64,000 bases of DNA from Chlorokybus atmophyticus (lineage: Eukaryota; Streptophyta; Chlorokybophyceae; Chlorokybales; Chlorokybaceae), in the NCBI GenBank assembly GCA_009103225.1, contig RHPI01000575.1, positions 171,527 through 235,526 on the forward strand, read 5' to 3'. The notes under the pieces were generated by a model, which worked only from the letters and a program-made list of their open reading frames with translations, did not search any database and was not told the origin of the DNA. The first letter of the stretch is position 1; each line of letters opens with the position of its first letter. The position numbers and the translations under genes are program-made. Shown one piece after another: positions 1-14,530 of this stretch.

Positions 1-720
1 TATATATATATATATATATATACCAATGTTCTTTAAACATGCATGCATTGGTGTACATACATCAATGCATACATATGTGTGTATAAGTATATGTATGCAT
101 TGACGCATTTATGTCATTTAAACTTATGGATTATTGTATAATACGATGTAATCTATAAATGTACCTGTACTTTTTACGCACGCATCACCGAATAGACATA
201 TGGCGGTAGTGAATGTTACAATATTGTAGCAATAATATGTGGTGTTTTGCACAAGTGTTGTACATTCACGCTATACATTGTATGTGTTATATAATACTAC
301 AAGTCTCATGTAAATGTAAATGCACACACATATACATATTCAAATGTACATTATGTGTACATATATGTATATATGTACATGTATACATCAATGTATGTGA
401 TTTATATTGTGATCATCTGTGTAAGGATGCATTTATTATATTCTGAAACAGGCTGTCATTGACAGCCCCTATCAAGAGTACCGGCACATTTGGCCCCGGG
501 CTGAGCCCCCTTAACCGATTGTTGTATCTCAATTACCCTAGCAGTTGCGACTCTCCATTCATTTTCGAATTTGTTTAAAGTAATACTGGTACAGCCTATG
601 CATGTTTATAGATGCACTGCATGCGCTCAAAGCTATGGGCATATCAATTGACAGTCGCCAAGCGGCCACCGGCACGTTGCAAACTATATGATGCAACTAT
701 TTCGCCGTCCCTACCGGTAC

Positions 721-912
721 GTGCACTTGTAGCTCAATGGTTAGGGCATCGTGTTTGTGTGAAGGTATTGGGTTCGATTCGCAGTGGACGCATGTGTTCT
801 TGGCTAACCATTTTTGAAACGCCGCGACCTCGTGCGCCAAAAGGCGGTGTGGCCGGTGCCGTCGGCTCAAGATCAAGCCACTTTGGGTGCATTCACTCTC
901 AATTTTAATAAT
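721..912 (+). repeat. tRNA-derived SINE-like element (left copy)
   Basis: A tRNA-like head at 721-792 has a good A box (TAGCTCAATGG, 730-740) and B box (GGTTCGATTC, 771-780), the two internal RNA polymerase III promoter elements. The anticodon stem does not pair, so it is not a working tRNA. An unrelated body of ~120 bp follows and ends in an A/T-rich tail near 905-915. The same unit lies in the other arm. Calling it a SINE is inference from head-plus-body structure; other copies elsewhere in the genome would be needed to prove it. Confidence 0.55.
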
Positions 913-973
913 AATGTCTAAATGATTCGGTCCCTAGTCCGTCGCCTGGACGCTACCAAGTCCTCACGCGATC

Positions 974-1625
974 GAAATTAACGGGGCCATACATGGTGCG
1001 ACCCCAAAAAAAACATGGGACCATTCACGCGAGATTGCATGCATGGTCCGACTGTCAATGTTGACATACACACGTGCAAGTGACACGCCAACAACATCAA
1101 CACAAGAGCATGACTGCTACTGCCGCCATAGCATCCGCACACATGCTACATCGTAAGCTCTTATCTTCATTGCAACAAATTTGGGCTTTATACCCCGCCA
1201 GTCTCTACACACGTCTACATTGGAAAGCACCGCGTGCACTATACTCAGCCGATTGCTGTTCTGTAAGCTACGCTGTCTAACTCACAACCAGAGCTTTCCA
1301 ACAAGCTAAGCCACGCCTGCTAAGCTTATGTATCCACGAAGCTACGCGATTTCTCTCAAGGCTCTACCAAGCAGCCTGGTCCGGAGTCCGTCATGACTCG
1401 ACCGTCTTGCTAAGTCTGGAGCCCACGCGCTTCTTCCTAGTACCTTCGACCCTCGACTCCTGTATGAAGGGCAAGCTGACCGGATACAAGCATCACCCAT
1501 GTAATACCTTCAACACTCAATGACAGTCTGACCATGTATGGTCCGCTGATCTCGTGTAGCAGGAGAATCCCGATCCATAGGTACGGACCATTCATGGTCC
1601 TTTGACGTCAATTGGTGTGACATGA
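974..1625. repeat. GGACCAT...ATGGTCC imperfect palindromes (left arm)
   Basis: Several near-palindromes of the form GGACCATnnATGGTCC lie either side of the solo LTR, for example near 1525 and 1588-1605. Equivalent copies cluster at 16640-16785 in the other arm, one a perfect 16-bp palindrome. Function is unknown; repeated dyads like these could be protein-binding sites or subterminal transposon repeats. Confidence 0.5.
1059..1515 (-). mobile_element. Solo LTR, Ty1/copia family
   Basis: This 457-bp block is absent from the matching position of the other arm, where the flanks join directly. It begins TGTTGA and ends TCAACA, the inverted termini of an LTR, and is flanked by near-identical 5-mers (GTCAA at 1054-1058, CTCAA at 1516-1520). 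Read on the minus strand it starts like the LTR at 51574, including the shared words CTTGTATCCGGTCAGCT and GTCGAGG. It is an LTR left after recombination, inserted after the two arms separated. Confidence 0.75.
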
Positions 1626-3669
1626 CCCGCATCGTGACATGGACGCTGGCCGACATACAGCTTGATTTGCTTGCACACCCTGCTGCTAACAATGTGCATG
1701 TAGACCGAGCTGCGTGTGGCGAAGCGCATGTGGCAATACGGACAAGGACTCCCATAGCTCGCTATTTATGTCGACACAGGTGTCGCTAATGTAACCTGCA
1801 TTATCATATCCAGCAACACGCACAGCCGCCACCGCCGCCGCTACCCTTGCATGCCAGAGTCAGGAAACTTGGCCGCCATTCACTGGCGTGATGGCTCCGT
1901 CATACCAGTATTATGGTAGTATCGAGCCATTGCACGTCTAGGGTGGAGTGAGTTTGCATAAATATCCTGATTGTATCGTTTCAATAGTATAAAGATGCCT
2001 TTGCCAAAAGGTATCATTAAACTGGTACCTTTGTACATTGGCAATGGCAGTCCCTGCGCATGAAAACACTACTGTTGGCTCCGTCAAGCTATGCCCTTAC
2101 AGAGCGGTGATACCGAGGGTATGTGGCGTTTGGTGGATCGTTGGCGGCGCCGTTAGGGGTGTAGTGGGCGTTGTGGTCGAGGTCCGGGATGAAGCCCATG
2201 TTCACATAGGGCGCGCAAGGTGCCGGTGGGGTGTCCTTGGTGTCAAACCCCACCATGCCTACCAAGGGCATAGCCAATAACAACAGTGACTTGGGCGATA
2301 TCTTATTGGGCTCCCCCTCAAGTGGGAAACGGCACACCACAATACTGCCTTTAAGAACATCCGACCCAAAACATCCCCCCCAGCAGCTGCGACCACGACG
2401 ACATGACTGAAGGGACCAAACAAGACTGGCATAGACAAGGTGGGTTACGATGCATTGGCAATGCCACATGCTAGGGCTTCGTTATCTTGCATATGCATAG
2501 CCTCAAGTATTTTGCACATGACATACACTGTCAATACCACATGCACACCCTCATGCACAGCCTCCTGTATCATGCACATGAACAGCATGACCAATCTCGC
2601 ATATGCACAGCCTATCTCTACTTGCGGGAGCTCACAAGTCGCAAAAGAGAAGCTACGGAGTACCACGAACGGGTAATGTATGACCTACTTTAATGTTTCC
2701 AGCAGCAGTTATGCAGTACGCTTGCAGATTGCCATGTTTGTCAAAGAGAACAAAGAGCAGCACGGCAGGCTGACCATTTGCCTAACGGAGTGTGACAAAG
2801 CGGAAGACAAGGTAAACGTGTGTATGCTGATGGGCTACTCCTCTGGCAGCACGCCACTCTTATATTAAACCAAAAAATATGGGTGGTCCTTTACAAAGCA
2901 ACCATCAAGCGCATGCGCGTGCACGGCGAGGTGCCGGCATTCAAGTTGAAGGATGAAATAGCCGCTGTATTGTCAGCAAGCGAGGCAGCAGATCAAATTG
3001 ACTTCAATGTTGAAGCAGAAACTTGTCGGAGTAGGAACATGAGGAGGGGTTGAGGAGGAGTACTAAGGCAGGCACCACGAGTTGACAAGCTGCGCATGAG
3101 TGCGACATCTAGACTCAATGTTGTAAGTAGTTTCATGCGTAAGTCGGCTGCTCTGTTGCAAGTGGACATACTCTGACCACTGCCAGTATATTGTATATAT
3201 TGGGGGCTTATGCTTGCAAGACCAAACAATCAGTTCAAGGTTTGTACAAGCTGCATGGCACGTTAGTGTTAGCTTACGGCAAGAATTGTCAACTTTGTTC
3301 AAACGGGAAGAGTCATATATTAACAGCAGTGTAACGGCAAGGAAACTGGCGGCTATTGTTGTCAACTGTCCGTAGCTAACCGGCTAACGGCCGTCTGTGC
3401 ACATCGACCACTGGTTTGGCAAAGGGTATTTTATTAACAACTCTCGGCCGGTCAGTGCCACTAATAACCACTTGCGGCCCGCGGCCGTCTGTATCAGTCC
3501 ACATAAGCCAACGGCAAACCCAACAGTCAAAAAGTAACATTTCAGGCAGCGGCAGGCAGGCTCAGGCACCCATCAGTTCCTCAGTTCTTACTCAGTCACC
3601 ATGTCAAATTTGCGCCAATGTGCATGTGCCATATCACAGTGAACTGACATGCGCTTTTGTAACACATAG

Positions 3670-5115
3670 GAGAACACAAACATGACAAGCGAAATCTTCC
3701 AGCAATGGTTCAGCTGTTCATGGACAACATATCTAGCGGTGCTTCTTCGGAAATCCCATGCCTTCTACTTGGGGACGGACACTCATCATAGTTCAACCCG
3801 GACATGCTGGAACATGCTGCTGAAAACGGAATACATATCTTGCCCTTTCCACCACATCTTCCCCATCTTATGCAATATGATAGCCTGCCTAGACTCAATG
3901 TAAGTCAATGATGTGTCCCAAGTTGTCAACCCCATCAGAATGGCACCGCACAGCATCACATTGTCACCTTGCGGATGCTCGTCATCAGCTGCTTTCGCAG
4001 CTTCAAGCAGGCATACACGCATCAGTATGTTCGAATCATGGCCTCTAATCTCGACTTGAAGATGTGCACAAAATCTTCATCCAGCTGACTGCCAACCCTT
4101 TCCTCAAGGCAATAAGTCCTGCCAACATTATAGCTGGCTTTCGCAAGACATGTAACCCTGTTATGCACAGTGTCTTGGTTAGTTACAGGTATCATCAACA
4201 CTTAGCACAAATGCACAGTGCCGCACAGTGATACAAGCAGGTGTGCATGCAACGTCTCACTCATCAGCATGCGATGCCACACGCATTATGTCCCATGCAC
4301 TGTCTTGCACACTCTCATGCTTGTCTCACCTTGCACGCTAGTGGCCCGTGAACATGCATGCCTTAGACGACCATCTGAATGATCCAAAAGATCAAAAAGT
4401 CCAACCAGAGACAGGCACCATCAGCCCAGCACTGCTCGAGGCCCTATTCACAACAAAGTTTTGCGACGAGGGAGAAGAAGAGCTGGATCAAGTCGACGGC
4501 AACAATAATAACGACTCCCAACTCCCTGATTTTGCAGAGGAGGAGTTGGGCACGGAGGAAGTGCTGCCTGGACAGCACTTCCAAGAGTTCAGGCTAGAGG
4601 ACCCTCATGCATGCTTGGAGCCACCATCCTCACCAGCCCAAGATCATCCAACATCTGCGTGAGCGCACTGCTGAGAATGAGCGCCTTGAAGCAGCTAGGA
4701 TCCTCAGGCAGGAAAATCTTAGGAGGAAGAGGGAAGAAGCAGCAGCAAAGAAGCAAAGGCACAAGAGAAAGAAGTGCGTGCACAGAAGAAGGTTGAGAGA
4801 TTAAGGCAGAAAGGGGAGGCCAAGGCAGCAGCAGCAGCAGCAGCAGCAGAGAAGCAGCGGAAGAAGGCGGTGGTGAAGGAGGCGAAGGAGGCCAAGAAGC
4901 TCGCTGCCTCTCTGCGCAACAAGGAGGTAGTTAACACTAACACCAAGGACGACACCCCTGCAACAGCAGGACCATGAACTGAGCTAGAGGAAGGCAACCT
5001 GATCTATGCAGTTACGAAAATACCAGCGCTATCGAAGGCAACACTAGCAAAACGCCGTGCGTTTGCCAACAAGACAGGAGGCCTGCGCCTAGCAAAGATC
5101 ATGTCTTTGACATAG
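3670..5115 (+). pseudogene. pogo/jerky-type DDE transposase remnant (left arm)
   Basis: Pieces of a DDE_1 superfamily transposase can be read in shifting frames. Near 3685-3712 comes SEIFQQWF. Near 3745-3790, after a frame change, comes CLLLGDGHSS with the catalytic-type Asp, then a TAG stop, then PDMLEHAAENGIHIL and PPHLPHLMQ. At ~4010 FKQAYTHQY and at ~4110 SPANIIAGFRKT follow, which is the family's C-terminal signature. From 4348 a tail continues: an acidic block, then a Lys/Glu/Ala-rich coiled coil to a stop at 5113-5115. Such enzymes cut and paste DNA transposons. Frameshifts and stops make this copy dead. The same TAG is present in the other arm. Confidence 0.7.
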
Positions 5116-5224
5116 CATGTGCATGCAGCTAAGCCTTTGTACATAGCACGCAACACTTAACCTTGTATATATGAACGCGCTTGCTAAGCCGGTGCCCTCG
5201 CACACCCATTTCTCAGATAGGTTC

Positions 5225-6005
5225 ACACGTTGTGCCTGGGACTGAAGTCAATGCTTACTTCGCGGAAATGTACTGCACCTGCAATGCCACCATGTAGTGC
5301 ACCATTTATTAGTATTCAATGCACAGTTCACGTTTTTGCTTGCGCTCACCAGAACTCATTCACTGACTCACTCATCGTTCTAACTGGACGTACGCCTCGC
5401 TCACGCTGGAGACACCGAACATGGGCATGGGATAAGGCAGTGAGCTGAGGTCCGAACATGTGTCATCCCCCCTGCAATGACAGCTGAATGAGTAGCACTT
5501 TGGGGTTTGGCAATGCATATGGCACAGCTCTACGCACACGTGCTAATGGGATGTGTACAAATTGCTGTACAGGCATGTCATGGCAAGCGTAACCTAGGAT
5601 CACGGTGTTGCCATTATCGGCGCCAAGGGGTACAAGTCGTCGATAGTGATGGCGCCCACATGCAAGCAGGCGTGCTTACTCAGCACAACCACAACCATCA
5701 GTAGAAGCAATGGCGATTGGGTAAGCTTCGCTCTAGAAGACATCTCTCCAGCACTGCTCAAAACAACATTGTTTGAGACAACAAACACTCACGCTTGCTG
5801 TGCAAAACGTTTACTTGCTATGGCGTCCGTGTGGCTCAGAGCGCGCACACATGGCAGTGCACACGCATAAAAAATAATGCACGTACCAGCGGATGTTCAC
5901 AATGGCTGCCGCTGAAGAGGAACAAAGGCTGAATGGCGCAGCCCGGCTTGACGCTTGCGATGATGCAGCAGTAGTAGTGTTGGAGCTAGCGCCCCACAAG
6001 AGGTA
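5225..6005 (-). pseudogene. NIDO-domain gene fragment (tandem pseudogene)
   Basis: This stretch matches 11290-11970 on the same strand, covering the second exon, intron, first exon and upstream flank of the NIDO gene. Read on the minus strand it starts with a signal-peptide-like segment (LLLLMVVVVLS) and then AITIDDLYPL, equivalent to ALTVNDLYPFG in the intact gene. One T is missing in the CCCTTTGGC word (here CCCTTGGC, near 5625), which shifts the frame to a stop three codons after the NIDO start should continue. Nothing matching the later exons is seen downstream. It is a decayed partial tandem duplicate. Confidence 0.75.
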
Positions 6006-6009
6006 GCTT

Positions 6010-7074
6010 GTCTTGATCGCTTAACGTCTACCAGCTGCGGGCAACGCGACAGGGTATGTGCTCCTGCCGTAAGCAGCTTAAGGAACATACATGCTGTTGG
6101 TCGTGTTATGCATGCATGCATGCATGCATGTTGGACTGCAGCCTTCCCCATTATAAGAGTCATGTTGACCCTTCGGGTTTTCGTTCCACCAACTAGGCTA
6201 TTCTCATGGCGCTTACAAGAAAATATGTTGTTTTGTTAAAAGAATATACCTGCTAATAATGGGGAGATTGACTGATAACCCTCAGCCACGTCATTTTATA
6301 ATGGGGTGGCAAACATGAAGTATATTTCCTACTCTAGTTATTTTACAGTATCTTACATGATTGCTATTGTCTTATGTTGGATTCATTCTACCATGTTTGA
6401 AGTCTTCATGCTATTAACAAAGCATTCCTCCGGTACAAGACTGAGCCCACTCATAATTTCAAGCCTTCTCTTTGGTCTTATTACGTACAAGATTGTTCCA
6501 CAAACCGAAGATACTTTTTACCTGTAAATCGATCGGTTTTGCAATACGAGGATCTTAACGGGGTTATTCTCTTATATCGAAGTCTTCAAACGGGGGTAGA
6601 GTGTACCAGCAATTGATTTACTTCCTACTTTCATCAGCATGTCATGGTCGTGCTTCAGCTGCTGCGAAGCCACCCCTTCGAGCTCTTCCACCGGCGAGAT
6701 AGGCATCCAGTGCTTTGTGTACATGCAAATGGTGCACTGCAAGACAATAAGTCCACATCCAAAGCAGGCCAATTTGCGTAAGCTAAGAGTAAGTCTAGGC
6801 CTACTGCACGTACTTGCAGCATTCCCTGCCTGCCTAGTAAAGCACCAGCGGCGCGTGCTTGCCGTGCAACGGACGCGCGAGTATAACGGCGGGTGCGCTA
6901 ACCGTCGGCTCATCAGTCGTTAGTTTAAACGGCATTTTTAACAGCCGTTAGTTACTGCTGTGTTCGATTTACACTTGTACGCGGTGTCGCCTGGCGAGGA
7001 ACTCAGCGCAGGCGGCGGAGGTGGAGGAGGTGGTCTTGGTGGGCAGGGGTGGTGTCAGTGGTTGTGGATTGGTC
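6010..7074. other. Intergenic, no gene recognised
   Basis: Between the NIDO pseudogene and the LENG1-like start there is a short tract of repeated CATG words (6105-6130), an A/T-rich stretch (6180-6560) and G/C-rich promoter-proximal sequence (6840-7070). One short A/T-rich frame at 6306-6527 encodes a hydrophobic peptide but has no supporting features. The LENG1 promoter presumably lies here; no TATA box stands out. Confidence 0.5.
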
Positions 7075-8443
7075 ATGGGCGGCCACGGCGGGCTGAACAT
7101 TCTCCCGCAGAAGTCGTGGCATGTCTACAACTACGAGAACAGGGAGAAGGTGCGCCGCGACGAGGAGGAGGTAGCGGCGGCGGAGGCTGCGGCACGCGCC
7201 AAACAACAGGCAAGGGTTGTTGTGATTGCCGTAGCAGAGTATTTTTATTGGAGTCAAGCCTTCTTGTTTGCATTGGTATCCAGCCTTCTGTGCTGAACTG
7301 TGCGGTTTCATGCCTTCAACACCAATATCTGGTTGACAGACGCTCAGTCGTAAGGTTTGCCAATCATCAGTCACACTGCGCGTGTTTAATTGCGCTGTAT
7401 AGCTTTGAACATTTGTCACGTGCCTTGAAGCTTGTGTTTTACAGTTCTGCATGTATGCTGGTGCACTTTCACTGCCCAGTCCTAAAGTGGCTCCGACTGC
7501 TGCTGCAAATACGAATTTCAGCTGGTCCTATGAGTGCACTGTTTCCAGCGCAGACACAGATTAATGGCCAACTTCGATTGTCAACCGCAGGCAGCAGAGG
7601 CCGAGGCTCGGAGGCAACTGCTTCTCGAGCGAGCACGCAAGCGCAAGCGTGCGGATGAGGAAGAGGAAACAGATGAACAACAAGCACAACAACTCACTGC
7701 TCGTCTGACTGGTGTGCGCAATGCTGAGGACACCACAACCACGACAGCAACCGCGATAGCTGTTGAAGCGGCCACCAGTAACGCTGCGCTTGAGGAAGAA
7801 CACAACAATTACAACAACAAGGATGAAGATGATGAAGATGATGGCCATATCAACTTCTTCCGCAGCGGCTTTGAAGGCAGTCTCGGCATCTCCGCAAACT
7901 CACAAGCAGCAGCAGCAGCAGCGAAGCGATCATCCACTGTCCTGCACAAGATGGACAAGGTCAGTATGGTGTCCGTGGTGTTTATACAAACAGGTATAGA
8001 GATCCATGTACTGTTGAGTTGACGTGGTTTTGCATTGTTACGTCACGGTGCAGGAGTTTCAGCGCGAGCATAGGCGGATAACACGAGACTTAGAGAAGGA
8101 GCATCCGGAGAAGGACTGTGATGAAAAGTATCGGCTCGGTTATGGCGTGGTTGGCGCAGAGGCCAAGCGCCCTTGGTACATGCAGCAAACACCGGCTGAT
8201 GAACCTCGTGAAGATTTTGGGTCCAAACGCACCAACAAGCACAAGTTGCCGGCGCCACCGTTATCGGGGAACAGCAAGAAGAAGAGCATTGAAGAGTTGC
8301 GTGCAGAAAGGGCGAAGCGCGAGCAGGCCGAGCGTGCAAAGGCCAAGCGGGTTGTTGATGCACATGTGTCTGCCATCACACAAGGCAAGGATGGTTATAT
8401 GAGAGGTGAACGGTATCATTCTAGCTTTGGCAATAGGAGATGA
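7075..8443 (+). CDS. LENG1-like / CIR N-terminal-domain protein, three exons
   Basis: Exons 7075-7209, 7591-7959 and 8054-8443 join in phase 0 to 297 codons. The N-terminus MGGHGGLNILPQKSWHVYN followed by a Arg/Glu-rich helix is the CIR_N module of the leukocyte receptor cluster member 1 family, in which the NILPxKSWHV word is diagnostic. Later come an acidic block, HINFF, a low-complexity Gln/Ala run, and near the C-terminus AKRPWYMQ, matching the family's conserved PPWY segment. The C-terminus is a Lys/Arg-rich helix. The family is nuclear and thought to be spliceosome-associated; that role is knowledge, not visible here. Intron 2 is GT-AG. Intron 1 begins GCAAGG after CAG, a GC-AG intron. 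The gene looks intact. Confidence 0.85.
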
Positions 8444-9120
8444 TGATGCAGGTTAGCAGATCAACCAGCAGATTGTGAAGTTGTATATAGCTGTGTTGTG
8501 GTCATGCAGTGTGCGGCTTGCACAATGGCCATGTCACTGCAGAGTTTTGGAACGATCTATGCATGGATGTCTTATCGTCCAAGTTGCAGTCATGCGCAAT
8601 GCTGTGAGGACCACAAGCCCTATTCCTCTGCAAGTTGTGATCAGGTCGTATGCCAGGCTTGACGAAGCATAGTTGCACAACCAGGCCTTCAACTTGTTGA
8701 TTGTGCTGGCTAGTGTTAAGGGGTGGTAACTGCATCATGCATGTTGGACTTGCTACCTCTTCTGCCGCTGCCTAGGAGGACACATGTACATACAAACAAC
8801 AGCGAGGTGGTTGTTAGTGATGAAACAAGGCAAAGCATGCAACCCCGGCTGGCCCAAGCCTACGCGGTGTGCATGCAACATAACATAACATAACACCACA
8901 TTTTCAACACGGCAGTCAGCCAGCATGCAAGCCAAAGGGACACGTGGGGATGTGGCTGTGCAAGTGTACTACACTTGCACAGAGAGCTACCACAGTTAAC
9001 AGTGTTGGCACTGCTGTTCGTGCCTTATGGTGAGGGGCAGGCCAAGATACAAGTTTATTGGTGGGCAATTGCATGCTCTTTGCGACACAATCAGCTATCT
9101 GACAGTCACATGACGTGTTT
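8444..9120. other. 3' flank between convergent genes
   Basis: This is the convergent interval between the LENG1-like gene and the NIDO gene. It probably holds both 3' untranslated regions. No domain or RNA gene is recognised. Short tandem ACATA repeats occur at 8878-8895. Confidence 0.45.
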
Positions 9121-11692
<2,572 letters not shown>

Positions 11693-11989
11693 CTCTCTCG
11701 CACTGCAAGACATGCTCATTCAGATGGTAGCTTACTCGCCTGCCGAGTTACTTGAGGGCGCACATCATATGCAGTGCACACACGGGCACGCAAACATCCA
11801 CAGCGCTCAGTGTGTGTGCGGGCGAATGCGCGCACACACATAGAGCGCTGCACGTATGTACCTACCGGCAGTATGGTTGCCGCTGAAGATGTGAGAAAGG
11901 AGACAAAGCCTGAGCGCTCACCACGTCACCGGCTTGCCGCTTGCGCCATGGCAGAAGTGACTATGTACTTGCTGGAGTGACTATGCACT

Positions 11990-13007
11990 CTTCACCCACG
12001 GGCTTAGCAACGACACGGTACTGCAATTGCTGGAGAAATCCTGTCAGCAGGTCAGAGACCTGACATGGACACAATGTGTCATAACTTGTAACTTATGTAT
12101 TGCATGCACTGCCTAGAGGCTGCGCCATGCACCCGGTTGCATCCATGGGCACCAACTTGCATTGTCTAAGCAATTTGTCTCCCCTGCCGGCGCTGAACAA
12201 TAGGGCTAGCAGCAAGACTTTCCTCTAAATGAGTTCCACCAAAACAGACCAGAAAAAACAAGAAAGCAGCCCGGGACAAAAAGCAGTGCACGCGCCACGC
12301 TTGTTGCCGTGCTGCTTTCTTTCATGACGTGACGCCGCCAGTGGTCACGCGCGTCACACAGTGGCGGGTAGCCTACCGCCGGTAGGCATACGTAGGTGAC
12401 GTAGGTACACGTAGGGTATACGTACACCTACCGCATCTGGAGTGACTTGGCGCCGCCAATGGCGTACAAGGGCAGCCCTCTGTCTGCAGCGGCCTGGTGC
12501 CCTAGCTTCGGACACTTTGTACTAGCAAGGTCACCGTTAGGTGAGCAGTGCACCGTTTTGGGTGAATGATGGCTTGGCCGAAAGCTCTTTTTATGAGCTA
12601 CCTAGCTATCAAGTCTATCCTTGTATTTTTAGCCAATCAGATGCTCCCGTGAGCCTCTGGCAAAGATCAGTAAAAAGTGTAGGGGGTCCAAAGTGAAATG
12701 AGCCTGACTTCGGACACTCTAGGATTGCCTGCATGCTGTAAGACCTAAGGTGGTTGTGGCGGCGGAGAGTGCCTGTCTGTGGCTATGTTGTTGTTGTTGT
12801 CTTTAGGAAGACTTGTATGGTCAGTGGCGCACAAGCGGCGCCTTGTATGCACACAAAAGACCAAGGCTTGTAGGGTGTGCATGTGCGGTGTGCATATAGC
12901 TGTGTGAGCAGAAATGTGTGCAAGTACATATAGCATGCATAATCTTGTACATGGGCTTGCGCAGTGTGCATGTGCATGCAGCATGCATAGAGACATGAGC
13001 ATAACGT
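11990..13007. other. Upstream flank of the NIDO gene, no gene recognised
   Basis: This interval lies between the NIDO gene and the right arm. It holds a cluster of short GTAGGT/ACGTAC words in both orientations at 12365-12435 and CATG-rich simple sequence at 12840-13000. Nothing with coding character is seen. Confidence 0.45.
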
Positions 13008-13095
13008 GTGCAAGGGCACTGGCTTAGCAAGCGTGTTCATATCTACAAGGTTAAGTGTTGCGTGATATGTACAAAGGCTTAGCTGCATGCACATG

Positions 13096-14530
13096 CTACG
13101 TCAAAGACATGATCTTTGTTAGGCGCAGGCCTTCTGTCTTGGCAAATGCACGGCGTTTTGCTAGTGTTGCCTTGCATAGAGCTGGTATTTCTAGAACTGC
13201 GCATGTCAGGTTGCCTTCCTCTATCTCGCTCCAGGGCCCTGCTGTTGCAGGGGTGTCGTCCTTAATGTTATTGCTAACTACCTCCTTGTTGCGCAGGGAG
13301 GCAGCGAGCTTCTTGGCCTCCTTCGCCTCCTTCACCACCGCCTTCTTCCGCTGCTTCTCTGCTGCTGCTGCTGCTGCTGCCTTGGCCTCCCCTTTTTGCC
13401 TTAGTCTCTCAACCTTCTTCTGTGCACGCACTTCCTTCTCTTGCCTTTGCTTCTTTGCTGCTGCCTCTTCCCTCTTCCTCCTGAGATCTTCCTGCCTGGC
13501 GATCCTGGCTGCTTCAAGGCGCTCCTTCTCAGCAGTGCGCTCACGCATATGTTGGATGATCTTGGGGCTGGTGAGGATGGTGGCTGCACGCATGCATGAG
13601 GGTCCTCTGGCCTGAACTCTAGGAAGTGCTGTCCAGGCAGCACTTCCTCCGTGCCCAACTCCTCCTCTGAAAACTCAGGGACTTGGGAGTCGTTATTATT
13701 GTTGCCGTCGTCTTGATCCAGCTCTTCTTCTCCCTCGTTGCCAAACTCTGTTGTGAACAGGGCCTCGAGCAGTGCTGGGCTGATGGTGCTTGGCTCGGGT
13801 TGGACTTCTTGGTCTTTTGGAGCATGCACATGGTCGTCTAAGGCATGCGTGTTCATGGGCCACAGACGTGCAAGGTGAGACAAGCATGAGAGTGTGCAAG
13901 ACAGTGCATGGAACATAATGCATGTGGCATCGCATCCTTATGAGTGAGACGTCGCATGCATACCTGCGCATGCATCACACCTGCTTGCATCACTGTGCGG
14001 CACGGTGCATTTGTGCTAAGTGTTGATAATACTTGTAACTGACCAAGACACTGTGCATAATAGGTGACCTTGCGGAAGCCAGCTATGATGTTGGCAGGAC
14101 TTATTGCCATGAGGAAAGGGTTGGCATTCAGCTGGATGAGGATTTTTTGCACATCTTCAAGTCGGGGTTGGAGGCCATGATTCGAACATACTGATGCGTG
14201 TATGCCTGCTTAAAGCTGCAAAAGTAGCTGATGACGAGCATCTGCAAGGTGACAATGTGTTGCTGTGCGGTGCCATTCTGATAGGGTTAACAACTTGGGA
14301 CACAGCATTAGCTTACATTGAGTCTACCGCAGGCTATCATATTGCATGACATGGGTGAGATGTGGTGGAAAGGTCAAGATATGCATTCCGTTCTCAGCAG
14401 CATGTTCCAGCATGTCCGGTTTGAACTATGAAGAGTGTCCATCCACAGGTAGAAGGCATGGGATTTCTAAAGAAGCACCGCTAGATGTGTTGTCCATGAA
14501 CAGCTGAACCATTGCTGGAAGATTTCGGTT
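13096..14530 (-). pseudogene. pogo/jerky-type DDE transposase remnant (right arm)
   Basis: Read on the minus strand, ACAGGAGAACACAAAC precedes ATGACAACCGAAATCTTCC near 14526. The frames then give CLLPVDGHSS, a TAG stop, PDMLEHAAENGMHIL, and later SPANIIAGFRKV (~14090). A 171-codon open stretch at 13401-13916 encodes the acidic middle (SPALLEALFTTEF, EEELGTEEVLPGQ). A further open stretch at 13096-13593 encodes the Lys/Glu/Ala coiled coil ending KIMSLT. The last two overlap in different frames, so a frameshift separates them. The tail is more complete here than in the left arm. Confidence 0.7.

Larger units (their letters stand above)
1..5205 (+). repeat. Left arm of a ~5 kb inverted repeat
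   Basis: The reverse complement of this stretch recurs at 13008-17850, from the (TA)n tract at the window edge to about 5205. Matches are colinear: the leading AT-rich segment, the SINE, the GGACCAT palindromes, the 1.8-2.4 kb block and the DDE transposase remnant. By eye, identity is about 90% with small indels, so the copies are not recent. This arm alone carries a 457-bp solo LTR (1059-1515); the other arm has about 36 extra bases near 16.16 kb. The left end may extend beyond the window. Outside the named sub-features no intact gene is seen here. Confidence 0.85.

Noticed and set aside
721-792. A functional tRNA gene
   Set aside because: The A and B boxes are good, but the anticodon stem does not pair and the two copies differ in the loop.
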